A DNA stretch of 36,395 nucleotides from NCBI GenBank assembly GCA_016282955.1, contig JAEELX010000085.1, positions 1 to 36,395 on the forward strand, read 5' to 3'. Shown here piece after piece: positions 23,472 through 31,727 of the stretch. The notes below the pieces were generated by a model, which saw nothing but the letters and a program-made list of their open reading frames with translations, did no database searches and had not been told where the DNA came from. The translations under genes and the position numbers were made by a program. The number at the start of each line of letters is the position of its first letter. Position 1 is the first letter of the stretch. This DNA comes from Paludibacteraceae bacterium. Its GTDB lineage: Bacteria > Bacteroidota > Bacteroidia > Bacteroidales > Paludibacteraceae.

Positions 23472-24728
23472 TTATTCCGTTATTATATCTGTATTAACAT
23501 TTTTATAGCCAAAACTTGCATACGTGAAGATGTAAATCAAACCCAAAATAGGAATGATATAGGAGTTAAAATACCCCAACTTATCTGCCACTAAGCCTTG
23601 TATAGCGGGCAATATGCCACCACCACAAACCATAATCATAAAAATACCGCTTGCCAAAGGCGTATATTTTCCTAATCCTTCGGTTGCGAGGTTGAAAATA
23701 GCACCCCACATCACACTCGTCATCAAACCGCACAAGAACACAACAATCATACTGATTGGCAACTCAACGCCTTTGAACGCAATCACCCAACTTTGTGGGA
23801 AAAAGACCACACAACACAGCATCAAAATCGCCAGACAAGAAGTCGTCTGAAGCATCGCTTTACTACTCACCACACCACCAATCGCTCCACCAATCAAACG
23901 ACCGACCATCATCATCAACCAATATAATCCTACTATCGTTCCTGCCACAACGGCACCAATAGTTGGCTCACCACTCATATACAAATTGGCGATATTCGGG
24001 ATACCCACTTCCACACCAACGTAGAAGAAAATTGCCACGCAACCCAGCACAAAGTGCCTAAACGAGAATGGACTATGCGTGTCTTTGTTTTGTTGAGCAA
24101 GTGCCCGTTGTTCAGCCGTCTCGATATGTGGTTCGGGGATATAAGCAAAGAAGATGATAACAAACGCCAACATAAAAATAATCATGGCGATTAACATGGC
24201 TGGTGCCGCATCTGCCACTTGTGCCTTGGAAACCTCGCCACCAATCAAGTAGCCCAACAAAATAGGAGCAATCGTACCACCAATGGAGTTACAACTACCA
24301 CCGAATTGCACCAACTGATTGCCTTTTTTGCCACCACCACCGAGCGTATTCAACATCGGATTAACCACACTGTTGAGAATACAAACCGCAAAACCCGATA
24401 TAAAAGCACCGAGTAAATAAATACCAAAACTGCCAGCATAGCCACTCAACCACTGCACACCTACACCTACCAAACCGATAGTAACCGCTAACAATGCTGT
24501 AAATTTGTAACCTTTACGTTTGAGAATAATACCTGCAGGATAACCCATACACGCGTATGCAATGAAGTTCGCCAACGTGCCTAATTGGGCTAAAAAGTTG
24601 CTCGTCTTAAACTGTTCCTTCACAATAACACCCATTGAACCTGCAAAGTTCGTAACGAATGCTATCATAAAAAACAGCAAAAACATCACTGCAATAGGTA
24701 ATATACTCGATTTTTGTTCCTTCGTCAT
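23472..24728 (-). CDS. MFS transporter, FHS (sugar:H+ symporter)-like
   Basis: 418 residues with about 12 hydrophobic segments. The pattern LLFFMIAFVTNFAGSMGVIV, ACMGYPAGIILKRKGYK and NPMLNTLGGGGKKGN (about 123-137) recalls the FHS family that includes fucose permease FucP and glucose/galactose transporters; the substrate cannot be read from sequence. It is 10 bp downstream of the S9 peptidase gene and 24 bp upstream of parA. It could be a sugar or nucleoside importer that supplies the cell from the products of its neighbours, but that is inference. Confidence 0.88.
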   Translation of the reverse strand: MTKEQKSSILPIAVMFLLFFMIAFVTNFAGSMGVIVKEQFKTSNFLAQLGTLANFIAYACMGYPAGIILKRKGYKFTALLAVTIGLVGVGVQWLSGYAGSFGIYLLGAFISGFAVCILNSVVNPMLNTLGGGGKKGNQLVQFGGSCNSIGGTIAPILLGYLIGGEVSKAQVADAAPAMLIAMIIFMLAFVIIFFAYIPEPHIETAEQRALAQQNKDTHSPFSFRHFVLGCVAIFFYVGVEVGIPNIANLYMSGEPTIGAVVAGTIVGLYWLMMMVGRLIGGAIGGVVSSKAMLQTTSCLAILMLCCVVFFPQSWVIAFKGVELPISMIVVFLCGLMTSVMWGAIFNLATEGLGKYTPLASGIFMIMVCGGGILPAIQGLVADKLGYFNSYIIPILGLIYIFTYASFGYKNVNTDIITE

Positions 24729-24738
24729 ATCTTTAAAT

Positions 24739-26799
24739 TTAATTAAGATTTCTATCTAAAAAGTCCATAAAAGTCCGATGTACATGCTCATAATTAGAGC
24801 GTTTTTTCAAAAAATGATCGTCATCTGGATACATTTGCATCTCAAATATGATACCAGCCCGCACCAATTCATCCACAAACAACCAACTATTTTGCACGTG
24901 TACATTATCGTCTGCCAAGCCATGCACCAGCAACAATTTTCCTTTCAAATTCGAGGCTTTGGTGAGCAAGTCGCTTGTCTTGTAGCCTCTGTCGTTCACT
25001 TGCAACCTCCGCATAAAACGCTCCGTATAGCCCGAATCATACAACCGCATATCCGTAATCGGTGCAATAGCGATGCCACATTTGAACGGATGATTTTTCT
25101 CGCACAACGTCCGCAAAACCATATAACCACCGTAACTCCAACCCCAAATCGCCATTCGGTCTGCATCTATAAAGCCGTATTTTGCCGTGATGCTACTTAC
25201 AGCCGACAATAAATTTTGTGTTTCTACGGAACCCAATTTCATATAATGCTTCTCACGCCAAACGTTTGATTGAGTAGCAATTTCGGCAACATCAACCCCA
25301 ACCACCACATATCCAGCCTCTACCAAAGCATATTCCCAACCTTTTTTCCACGTATTTTTCACCAACTGGCTGCCAGGACCGCTATATTGCATAAAAACTA
25401 CGGGATATTTGGCTTCTTGTTTCGTTGGTTTCAATATCCACGCATGTACCGAATCTATGGTAAAGAACTCTTTGCGAGGGAGAGCCAATTTTTGCCACTC
25501 TTTTTTGACCGAATCATTGGCAAGTGCCACGTGATTTTTTTTGCTTTTTACGTCGTATAACGTGTATTTAGTGGGCGTTGTGTCGGTTTGATAGCAGTCA
25601 ATATAGCGTTGCAAATCATTCGAAAAAACGAACGAATGCCAACCATGCTTATTTGCCAGCGGAGTATGATTTTTCTTCTTTGTATTCAAGGCAAAACCTT
25701 GCCGATTCAAGTTTCCATCCGTTGTCAAATAATACAAAATCTTCTCTTTTTCGTCGTAACCATAAACGCTCAACACATTCATGTTGTTTTTCGTCAAACG
25801 CTTCATTTCTTGCCCATTGATGTTGTACAAATACGCATGTCGCCAGCCATTTTTCGAATTTACAACGATTGCCGTTCCATCGCTGAGCCACTGCCAATCA
25901 TCAAATTGAGCATAATCAATCCAACCATTTTTATTTTCTTCGGTGTACCACGTTTTGCAAACCGACGAATACGGATTTGCCATCTGTACCGTGAATTTAT
26001 TTTGGTCTCGATTAAGGCTTGCAATAGCCAAAACCTGCTCATTTTCGTCTTTTTTATCCTTTTTGACGCTCGGAACACTTCGCCAAGCAATGCGTGGAAT
26101 ATAACCTCCCTGATTCTCAGCCGTTTGCATCGTCAGAATCGTTTTATAGTAGATGTCGTAAACACAAACGGACACTTTCGGATTATTGCCCCCCACTTTG
26201 GGATAAATCACCGAATCAATCTTGGGATAAACATACGGAGACCAAGTCGTGGAGTCCTTTTGTTGCAAGTATGAAGTCCAATAGTACGCTGGCACCTGCG
26301 TGTCGTCAAAACGCACAAAAGCGAGCAGTTTGCTATCGGGCGAAAACGCAAAAACAGACGTTGCCGAAAACTCTTCCTCGTACAGCCAATCGGTTATGCC
26401 GTTGTAAATAGCCAACGAACTGTCGGTTTGCGTGATGGCAATTTCGGTTTTGAAATCAATTTTATAGATGTACAAATCTTTGCCTTTGCCATACACGATA
26501 TACTTGCCGTTGGGTGAGATTTTCGGGTCACGAATCGGCATATCGCTGAACTTAGTACGCGTTTTGCGAATCGTATCCACCAAATAATAATCTGCCACAA
26601 ACGAACGGCGATATACTTGTTGCTTATTTTCATATTCCAAGCGATAACGCCCTTGTTCAGTAGGATTTAAGAGCGAATCGATTTGCACGTCCGACAACAC
26701 TTGGGCATCGTATTTATGTGAAAGTATATCGCTCAGCAAATCTGCTTTTGCCATTAACGAATTGAAAATCAACAATATATATATCAAACTTTTACGCAT
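24739..26799 (-). CDS. Dipeptidyl peptidase IV-like serine peptidase (S9)
   Basis: 686 residues. A signal peptide (about 1-19), an eight-bladed propeller (about 40-430), and a C-terminal alpha/beta hydrolase. The nucleophile motif is GWSYGG with Ser555; Asp630 (in HGLADDN) and His662 (in DDDHF) complete the triad. The propeller has the DWLYEEEF double-Glu motif that in DPP-IV holds the peptide N-terminus, so Xaa-Pro dipeptides are the likely product. There is no T9SS sorting domain, so it probably stays in the periplasm. It begins 1 bp after pheS. Stop TAA. Confidence 0.92.
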   Translation of the reverse strand: MRKSLIYILLIFNSLMAKADLLSDILSHKYDAQVLSDVQIDSLLNPTEQGRYRLEYENKQQVYRRSFVADYYLVDTIRKTRTKFSDMPIRDPKISPNGKYIVYGKGKDLYIYKIDFKTEIAITQTDSSLAIYNGITDWLYEEEFSATSVFAFSPDSKLLAFVRFDDTQVPAYYWTSYLQQKDSTTWSPYVYPKIDSVIYPKVGGNNPKVSVCVYDIYYKTILTMQTAENQGGYIPRIAWRSVPSVKKDKKDENEQVLAIASLNRDQNKFTVQMANPYSSVCKTWYTEENKNGWIDYAQFDDWQWLSDGTAIVVNSKNGWRHAYLYNINGQEMKRLTKNNMNVLSVYGYDEKEKILYYLTTDGNLNRQGFALNTKKKNHTPLANKHGWHSFVFSNDLQRYIDCYQTDTTPTKYTLYDVKSKKNHVALANDSVKKEWQKLALPRKEFFTIDSVHAWILKPTKQEAKYPVVFMQYSGPGSQLVKNTWKKGWEYALVEAGYVVVGVDVAEIATQSNVWREKHYMKLGSVETQNLLSAVSSITAKYGFIDADRMAIWGWSYGGYMVLRTLCEKNHPFKCGIAIAPITDMRLYDSGYTERFMRRLQVNDRGYKTSDLLTKASNLKGKLLLVHGLADDNVHVQNSWLFVDELVRAGIIFEMQMYPDDDHFLKKRSNYEHVHRTFMDFLDRNLN

Positions 26800-26800
26800 C

Positions 26801-27835
26801 TCAACACGAAATAAACTGATTCAAAAAACGCACATCATTTTCCGAAAACAGCCGTAAATCCTTCACTTTATAGGTTAAATTCGTTATTCTTTCTACGCCC
26901 AAACCGAACGCATACCCGCTGTACTGTTGCGAATCTATCCCGCATAACTCCAACACATTCGGGTCAACCATCCCACAGCCCAAAATCTCTACCCAGCCCG
27001 TATTCTTGCAGAATGAACAACCTTTTCCACCGCACAAATGGCACGTTATATCCATCTCTGCAGAGGGTTCGGTGAACGGGAAGTAACTTGGACGCAACCG
27101 AATTTCGGTCTTTTCGCCAAACAATTCCTTCGCAAAATACAGTAAAACCTGACGCAAATCCGCAAAACTAACATTTTTATCCACATACAAACCTTCTATT
27201 TGGTGGAAAAAGCAGTGTGCCCGAGCCGAGATAGCCTCGTTTCGATACACGCGTCCAGGGCATAAAACCCGAATCGGTGGCTTCTGCGTGAGCATAACTC
27301 GTGTCTGCACGCTGGAAGTATGTGTGCGAAGCAAAATATCGTGTTCGGATTGCTTATCGGGTTGTTTTTCAATGTAAAACGTATCTTGCATGTCACGTGC
27401 AGGATGTTCAGGAGCGAAGTTGAGCAACGAAAAAACGTGCTTGTCGTCCTCTATTTCTGGACCGTCTGCGACCGTAAAACCGATACGCGAAAAGATGTCA
27501 ATAATTCGTTCTTCCACCAACGAAAGCGGGTGCCGAGTACCCAATTTGATAGGGTCGGGCGTACGAGTCAAATCGGCTTTGTTATAGTCAATTTTCAGGG
27601 CATTTAACTTGTTTTGCAGTTCATTAAAGCGTTCCGAAGCCGTATTTTTCAGTTTGTTCAGTTGTTCGCCAATCTCCTTTTTTTGGTCGGGTGCAACCTC
27701 TCTAAATCGTGAAAATAAATCCGAAATAACCCCTTTTTTAGAGAGGTATTTAAGGCGAATGGCTTCTAATTCTTCGGAATTAGTAGCGTTTATTTTTTCT
27801 ATCTGTTGTAAAATCTCTTGTATTTGTTCCTTCAT
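26801..27835 (-). CDS. pheS: Phenylalanine-tRNA ligase alpha subunit
   Basis: 344 residues from the ATG at 27835. A longer frame back to a TTG at 27892 is rejected because the promoter lies within it. Class II aaRS alpha subunit: a coiled-coil N-terminus (about 1-85), the motif TRTPDPIKLGTRHPLS, HTSSVQTRVM, RVYRNEAISARAHCFFHQIEGL (motif 2 region) and GFGLGVERI-like GLGVERITNL near the end. The catalytic part carries a Cys pair cluster, CHLCGGKGCSFCKNTGW, as in many Bacteroidota and Gram-positive homologues, which may hold zinc. The beta subunit is not in this window. It heads the 13-kb minus-strand directon. Confidence 0.95.
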   Translation of the reverse strand: MKEQIQEILQQIEKINATNSEELEAIRLKYLSKKGVISDLFSRFREVAPDQKKEIGEQLNKLKNTASERFNELQNKLNALKIDYNKADLTRTPDPIKLGTRHPLSLVEERIIDIFSRIGFTVADGPEIEDDKHVFSLLNFAPEHPARDMQDTFYIEKQPDKQSEHDILLRTHTSSVQTRVMLTQKPPIRVLCPGRVYRNEAISARAHCFFHQIEGLYVDKNVSFADLRQVLLYFAKELFGEKTEIRLRPSYFPFTEPSAEMDITCHLCGGKGCSFCKNTGWVEILGCGMVDPNVLELCGIDSQQYSGYAFGLGVERITNLTYKVKDLRLFSENDVRFLNQFISC

Positions 27836-27861
27836 AATTTTCAGGATAAAACTCACCTCCG

Positions 27862-27893
27862 CAAAGGTAAGAAATTTATTATAAAAAAACAAA
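27862..27893 (-). promoter_or_regulatory. Consensus promoter for pheS and the following directon
   Basis: On the minus strand TTTG (27890-27893), 20 nt, then TACCTTTG (27862-27869). It is a full match to the Bacteroidota consensus. The start of transcription would be about 20 nt before the ATG at 27835, which fixes the pheS start. Confidence 0.7.
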
Positions 27894-27981
27894 AGTTATT
27901 TTTGCACGCATTTTCCTTTTTAAGAAGTGTAAAATTTTTAAACGACAATCAGCGTTTTATTATTGTGTCCAAAAGCGTCTA

Positions 27982-27989
27982 TAATTTTG
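27982..27989 (+). promoter_or_regulatory. Candidate -7 box for the DUF2795-T9SS operon
   Basis: TAATTTTG fits TAnnTTTG. A TTG at 27963-27965 is only 16 nt upstream, below the usual 19-21. Another TAnnTTTG match (27897-27904) has no -33 partner. The leader to the ATG at 28081 would be about 85 nt. The 245-bp divergent region otherwise holds no gene. Confidence 0.3.
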
Positions 27990-28080
27990 GGTCTTTTGAT
28001 ATACCTTCGATAAGATGAATAAAATTTTGTATTTTTTGTAAAAATTTCAGTTACTTCGTGCGAATTTTTGTAATCGCATT

Positions 28081-28302
28081 ATGTATTGGACGTTAGAATT
28101 GGCATCAAAGATGGAAGATGCCCCTTGGCCAGCAACGAAAGAAGAGCTATTAGATTATGCCATTCGTCAAGGAGTTCCTTTGGAGGTGGTCGAAAATTTG
28201 CGTGAAATCGAAGATGAGGAGGAAGTGTTTGAGTCGATGGAGGATATTTGGCCCGATTATCCAAGCGAGAAGGATTTCTTGTTTGATGAAGATGAGTACT
28301 AA
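28081..28302 (+). CDS. DUF2795 family protein, small acidic
   Basis: 73 residues, strongly acidic (REIEDEEEVFESMEDIWPDY, ending FLFDEDEY). YWTLELASKMEDAPWPATKE and LLDYAIRQGVPLEVVENL are the family hallmarks, a short helical unit. Its role is unknown; it is widespread in Bacteroidota. The stop lies 6 bp before the porP start, so it is very likely the first gene of the T9SS transcript. Confidence 0.9.
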   Translation: MYWTLELASKMEDAPWPATKEELLDYAIRQGVPLEVVENLREIEDEEEVFESMEDIWPDYPSEKDFLFDEDEY

Positions 28303-28308
28303 ATCAAG

Positions 28309-29271
28309 ATGAGATGTTATTGGCGGTCAATCTTATTGGTATTCTCTTTTTTTGTGTGTGTCTGTGAATCGCATGCACAGTTTGACGCACAAGTTGGGTT
28401 GTACAGTTTTTTGCCCGTTGCTTATAATCCATCTTTTGTTGGAGTGGACGATTTAATGCGTCTTGAAGGAATGCATAGGCGGCAGTTTATAGGGATGAAT
28501 GGAGCACCAATTACAACTTTTTTTTGTTTTTCAACGCCTTTTCGGGTGCTGGACACAAAACATGGAGCGGGGGTACGTTTTTTGAATGATAGGTTTGGGC
28601 TGTTCTCCAATCAAGCGTTGCATGTTCAATATGCTTATATGCGTCAAATTTGGGGAGGTGTGTTGAGTGTGGGCGGTGAAATGGGATATATAAACGTGAA
28701 GTTTAGTGCGGATAGCATCAACTTGAAAGATTTTGAGGATTCATACCATAGTAGTGAGGATGAGGCGATTCCAGAAGGTGCGGCGATAACGGGAATGAAA
28801 TTTGATTTTGGTTTTGGTATATATTTTGCAAGACGTGAATGGTATGTAGGCGGAAGTTTTCAACACGCAGGGTATCCGAAGGTGGATTGGAGTGAAAATT
28901 CCGACTTTCACGTGCGAGGATTGATGTGTTTAACGGGAGGATACCATTGGCAAACAAACCATCCGATGTGGAGGTTAGAGCCGAGTATGTTGGTGATGTC
29001 GGATTTTAGGGATTATGATATAAACTTGACGATGAGGGCTGTTTTTTTGGATAGATTTCAAGGAGGGGTGAGTTATCGTATAGCGGAGAATGTCGGTTTT
29101 ATAGCGGGAGTTGAAGTGATAAGTGGGTTGCAAATTATTTATACATATGAATTGCCTCACTCTAAGATATTGAGAGAAAGTTCGGGTACACATGAAATTT
29201 ATTTGTCTTATGGTTTTGAGATTTTGCGGCCTCGCCATACAAATAGATACAAAAGTATTCGGTATTTATAA
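28309..29271 (+). CDS. porP: T9SS outer-membrane protein PorP/SprF family
   Basis: 320 residues. A signal peptide ends near CESHAQ (residue 24). The body is a run of amphipathic beta strands alternating with short loops, typical of PorP/SprF barrels, with the family start YSFLPVAYNPSFVG, then LEGMHRRQFIGMNGAPITTF and GAGVRFLNDRFG. PorP sits in the outer membrane and links the PorKN ring and PorE to the T9SS. The start is set by the ATG 6 bp after the DUF2795 stop. It is followed by porK after 28 bp. Confidence 0.92.
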   Translation: MRCYWRSILLVFSFFVCVCESHAQFDAQVGLYSFLPVAYNPSFVGVDDLMRLEGMHRRQFIGMNGAPITTFFCFSTPFRVLDTKHGAGVRFLNDRFGLFSNQALHVQYAYMRQIWGGVLSVGGEMGYINVKFSADSINLKDFEDSYHSSEDEAIPEGAAITGMKFDFGFGIYFARREWYVGGSFQHAGYPKVDWSENSDFHVRGLMCLTGGYHWQTNHPMWRLEPSMLVMSDFRDYDINLTMRAVFLDRFQGGVSYRIAENVGFIAGVEVISGLQIIYTYELPHSKILRESSGTHEIYLSYGFEILRPRHTNRYKSIRYL

Positions 29272-29299
29272 ACAAAGAGAAATATACACATTAAATAAT

Positions 29300-30664
29300 A
29301 TGAAAAAGAAAAGTTTGTTGTTGATAATTTCGTCAGTGTTATTATCGTGCACCACGCAAGTAACAAGTGAATTTGGTGCGGTACAAGAAAAAGAACCGTT
29401 TGTAGAAACTGCTCCGTATGGCATGGTTTTAGTCCGTGCTGGTAGTTATATGATGGGGTTAAATTCTCAAACCAATATTTTGAGTCAGCCAGATAATTCC
29501 AAAATGGTTACAGTAGACGCTTTTTGGATGGATGACACCGAAATCACAAACGATGAATACAGGACTTTTATCAATTGGGTTACTGATTCTATCGCTTACA
29601 CGTTGTTAATTCGTGCAGGTTTGACGGATTATGCTTTGATCGATGATTATGACGATGAAGAAGAGGAAGTAGATGCGTTTGAAGGTAATTATGCAATCAA
29701 CTGGGCTGCAGGAGTGCCTTGGGACGATGACGATGAGGAAATACAAGGAGCATTGGCACCGATGTTCTATTCTGATGGAACGTTGCGTGCAGTGAATTTG
29801 TATTATAGTTACAGTTGGTTGAATTATGATCAAGCACAATTGCCGCGGAATAAATTTGATGTAACGCGTGGAACTTATCCCGAAGGTGCTTTGGCACGTG
29901 TGGATACCGCTTGGATAGACAATCAAGGTAAAATCCAAGAGATGACTATCGAGCGTGTTTTGCGTGAACCTCGTGATTTGATGACCAACAAGATTGTGGC
30001 TGTTTATCCAGATACGATGGTATGGATACGTACTTTCCAAGCGTCTTTCAATGAGCCGATGTTGAGAACGTATTTTTATCACGTTGCCTTTAGCGATTAT
30101 CCTGTGGTTGGTGTAACGTGGGAGCAAGCACATGCTTTCTGCCATTGGCGTACAAAATATTATAAAGAATTCACAGGAAACGGAGCGATACAAGATTATC
30201 GTTTACCGACTGAGGCTGAGTGGGAATATGCAGCACGTGGTGGCAAACGTATGGCCATGTATCCTTGGGGTAATAATTATGCACGTGATAAAGATGGTTG
30301 TTTCCTTGCTAACTTCAAGCCATATAGAGGTTCTTATGCCGATGATATAGGAACAACGACTATGAAGGTTGGTCAATATCGTCCAAACGATTACGGTTTG
30401 TATGATATGGCAGGTAACGTAGCAGAGTGGACATCTTCTACTTATAGTAATAGTTCGAATGCTATCGTGTTTGACTTGAATCCAAACTTTTCATATATGG
30501 CACGTCAGAACGATCCTCCTGCTTTGAAGCGGAAAGTGATACGTGGTGGTAGTTGGAAAGATATTAGTTTTTATTTGCAATGTGGTGCTCGTACGTATGA
30601 ATATCAATACGAGAGCAAACCTTACATCGGTTTCCGTTGCGTTCGTTCGCATATTGCAGGTTAA
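29300..30664 (+). CDS. porK: T9SS lipoprotein PorK/GldK
   Basis: 454 residues from the ATG at 29300. Upstream in-frame codons back to 29192 belong to porP and do not code here. Lipoprotein signal MKKKSLLLIISSVLLSC, lipid Cys17. The rest is a formylglycine-generating-enzyme-like (SUMF1) domain: YGMVLVRAGSYMMGLNSQ, DDTEITNDEYRTFINWV, RLPTEAEWEYAARGG, PWGNNYARD, GLYDMAGNVAEWTSS and VIRGGSWKD. In the T9SS this fold is structural, not enzymatic: PorK forms the periplasmic ring with PorN, attached to the outer membrane. The acidic insertion DDYDDEEEEVDAFEG (150-164) is notable. The next gene, porL, starts 54 bp downstream. Confidence 0.95.
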   Translation: MKKKSLLLIISSVLLSCTTQVTSEFGAVQEKEPFVETAPYGMVLVRAGSYMMGLNSQTNILSQPDNSKMVTVDAFWMDDTEITNDEYRTFINWVTDSIAYTLLIRAGLTDYALIDDYDDEEEEVDAFEGNYAINWAAGVPWDDDDEEIQGALAPMFYSDGTLRAVNLYYSYSWLNYDQAQLPRNKFDVTRGTYPEGALARVDTAWIDNQGKIQEMTIERVLREPRDLMTNKIVAVYPDTMVWIRTFQASFNEPMLRTYFYHVAFSDYPVVGVTWEQAHAFCHWRTKYYKEFTGNGAIQDYRLPTEAEWEYAARGGKRMAMYPWGNNYARDKDGCFLANFKPYRGSYADDIGTTTMKVGQYRPNDYGLYDMAGNVAEWTSSTYSNSSNAIVFDLNPNFSYMARQNDPPALKRKVIRGGSWKDISFYLQCGARTYEYQYESKPYIGFRCVRSHIAG

Positions 30665-30718
30665 TCAAATAGAAACAAAAAAATATAAAGTTGTAAATTA
30701 TAAAGAAGAAATAAAATT

Positions 30719-31687
30719 ATGGCAAAAAATCAGAAAAAGGGCGGCTTTATGGCCTGGTATGAGTCCTACAAGGGAAAAAGAGTAACTGGTATCGTTTATA
30801 GTGTCGGTGCAGCAGTCGTTATCGTTGGTGCGTTGTTTAAGATTTTGCACTGGCCAGGTGCAGCCGAAGTGTTGATGGTGGGTATGTTAACGGAGGCTTT
30901 CTTGTTTATGATCGGTACATTGGACAAACCGCATCCAACCTACCAGTGGCAAGAAGTTTTTCCTCAATTGTTAGGTGCTGGTACGAATCCCGAAGAGTTG
31001 GCACACTATGCATCTCGTCCACGTCCAACTTTGTTAGGTGGTGTTGGTGATAGTGAAGCACCTGCTCATAGTGAAGCACCTGCAGCAGCTCCTGCTTCTG
31101 CTCCTGCTAAGGTTGCTGTTAGTGCGGCTTTGGATCCATCTTCTATGAAATCGTTGGAAGACGGCATTAAGACCTTTTCAACGGCAGCAAAACAAATTGG
31201 CGAGTTGGGAGAAGTTGCTTCGAAAAATTTGAATTTAGGCGAAAAAATGAACGCTGCTTGCGAAGCGACTGACAAATATATTGCAGGTCAAGAGTCTTTG
31301 GCTTCTGTTACGCAAACCTTGGGACAACAATTTGTTGATACTGTAAAGGTTTTGAGTGCTGGCACAGACGCTTTCTCAAAGAGTTATACCGATATGGCAG
31401 ACAACCTCAAAACGGCTGTTGATAGTTCCAAAACGTATAGCGATGGAGTTAGTTCTTTGGCCACAAAGACGCAAGATGTTGTTTCTTTCTATGAAAATCA
31501 GATTGCCGTTTTGAATTCTCAAACACAAGCTTTCAAAGAGGCTGATAGTGATGTTAAAAAACTTCAAACGACAATAAAAGAGGCGGTTGCTAATGGCGAA
31601 AAATATAAAGATGCTACTCGCGTTTTAGCAGACCAAATACAACAGTTGAATGGTATTTATGGTAATATGTTGAACGCTTTATCTTAA
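30719..31687 (+). CDS. porL: T9SS inner-membrane motor protein PorL/GldL
   Basis: 322 residues. Two transmembrane helices near the start (about 22-42 and 47-66: VTGIVYSVGAAVVIVGALF, GAAEVLMVGMLTEAFLFMIG) with Glu in the second (Glu59), fitting the proton-conducting residue known in GldL. Then a cytoplasmic region: an Ala/Pro/Ser linker (about 105-140) and a long coiled coil (about 140-322). With PorM it forms a 5:2 proton-driven motor that turns the T9SS rotor. It begins 54 bp after porK and ends 40 bp before porM. Confidence 0.95.
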   Translation: MAKNQKKGGFMAWYESYKGKRVTGIVYSVGAAVVIVGALFKILHWPGAAEVLMVGMLTEAFLFMIGTLDKPHPTYQWQEVFPQLLGAGTNPEELAHYASRPRPTLLGGVGDSEAPAHSEAPAAAPASAPAKVAVSAALDPSSMKSLEDGIKTFSTAAKQIGELGEVASKNLNLGEKMNAACEATDKYIAGQESLASVTQTLGQQFVDTVKVLSAGTDAFSKSYTDMADNLKTAVDSSKTYSDGVSSLATKTQDVVSFYENQIAVLNSQTQAFKEADSDVKKLQTTIKEAVANGEKYKDATRVLADQIQQLNGIYGNMLNALS

Positions 31688-31727
31688 TGCGTTTTTAAGT
31701 TCAATCTTAATAAAACAAGAATAAGAT

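Noticed and set aside
24739-26799. S9 peptidase as T9SS cargo
   Set aside because: The protein ends right after the hydrolase domain and has no C-terminal sorting domain.
27836-27892. N-terminal extension of PheS by 19 residues
   Set aside because: It needs a TTG start and overlaps a full-consensus promoter; the ATG at 27835 gives the usual family start.
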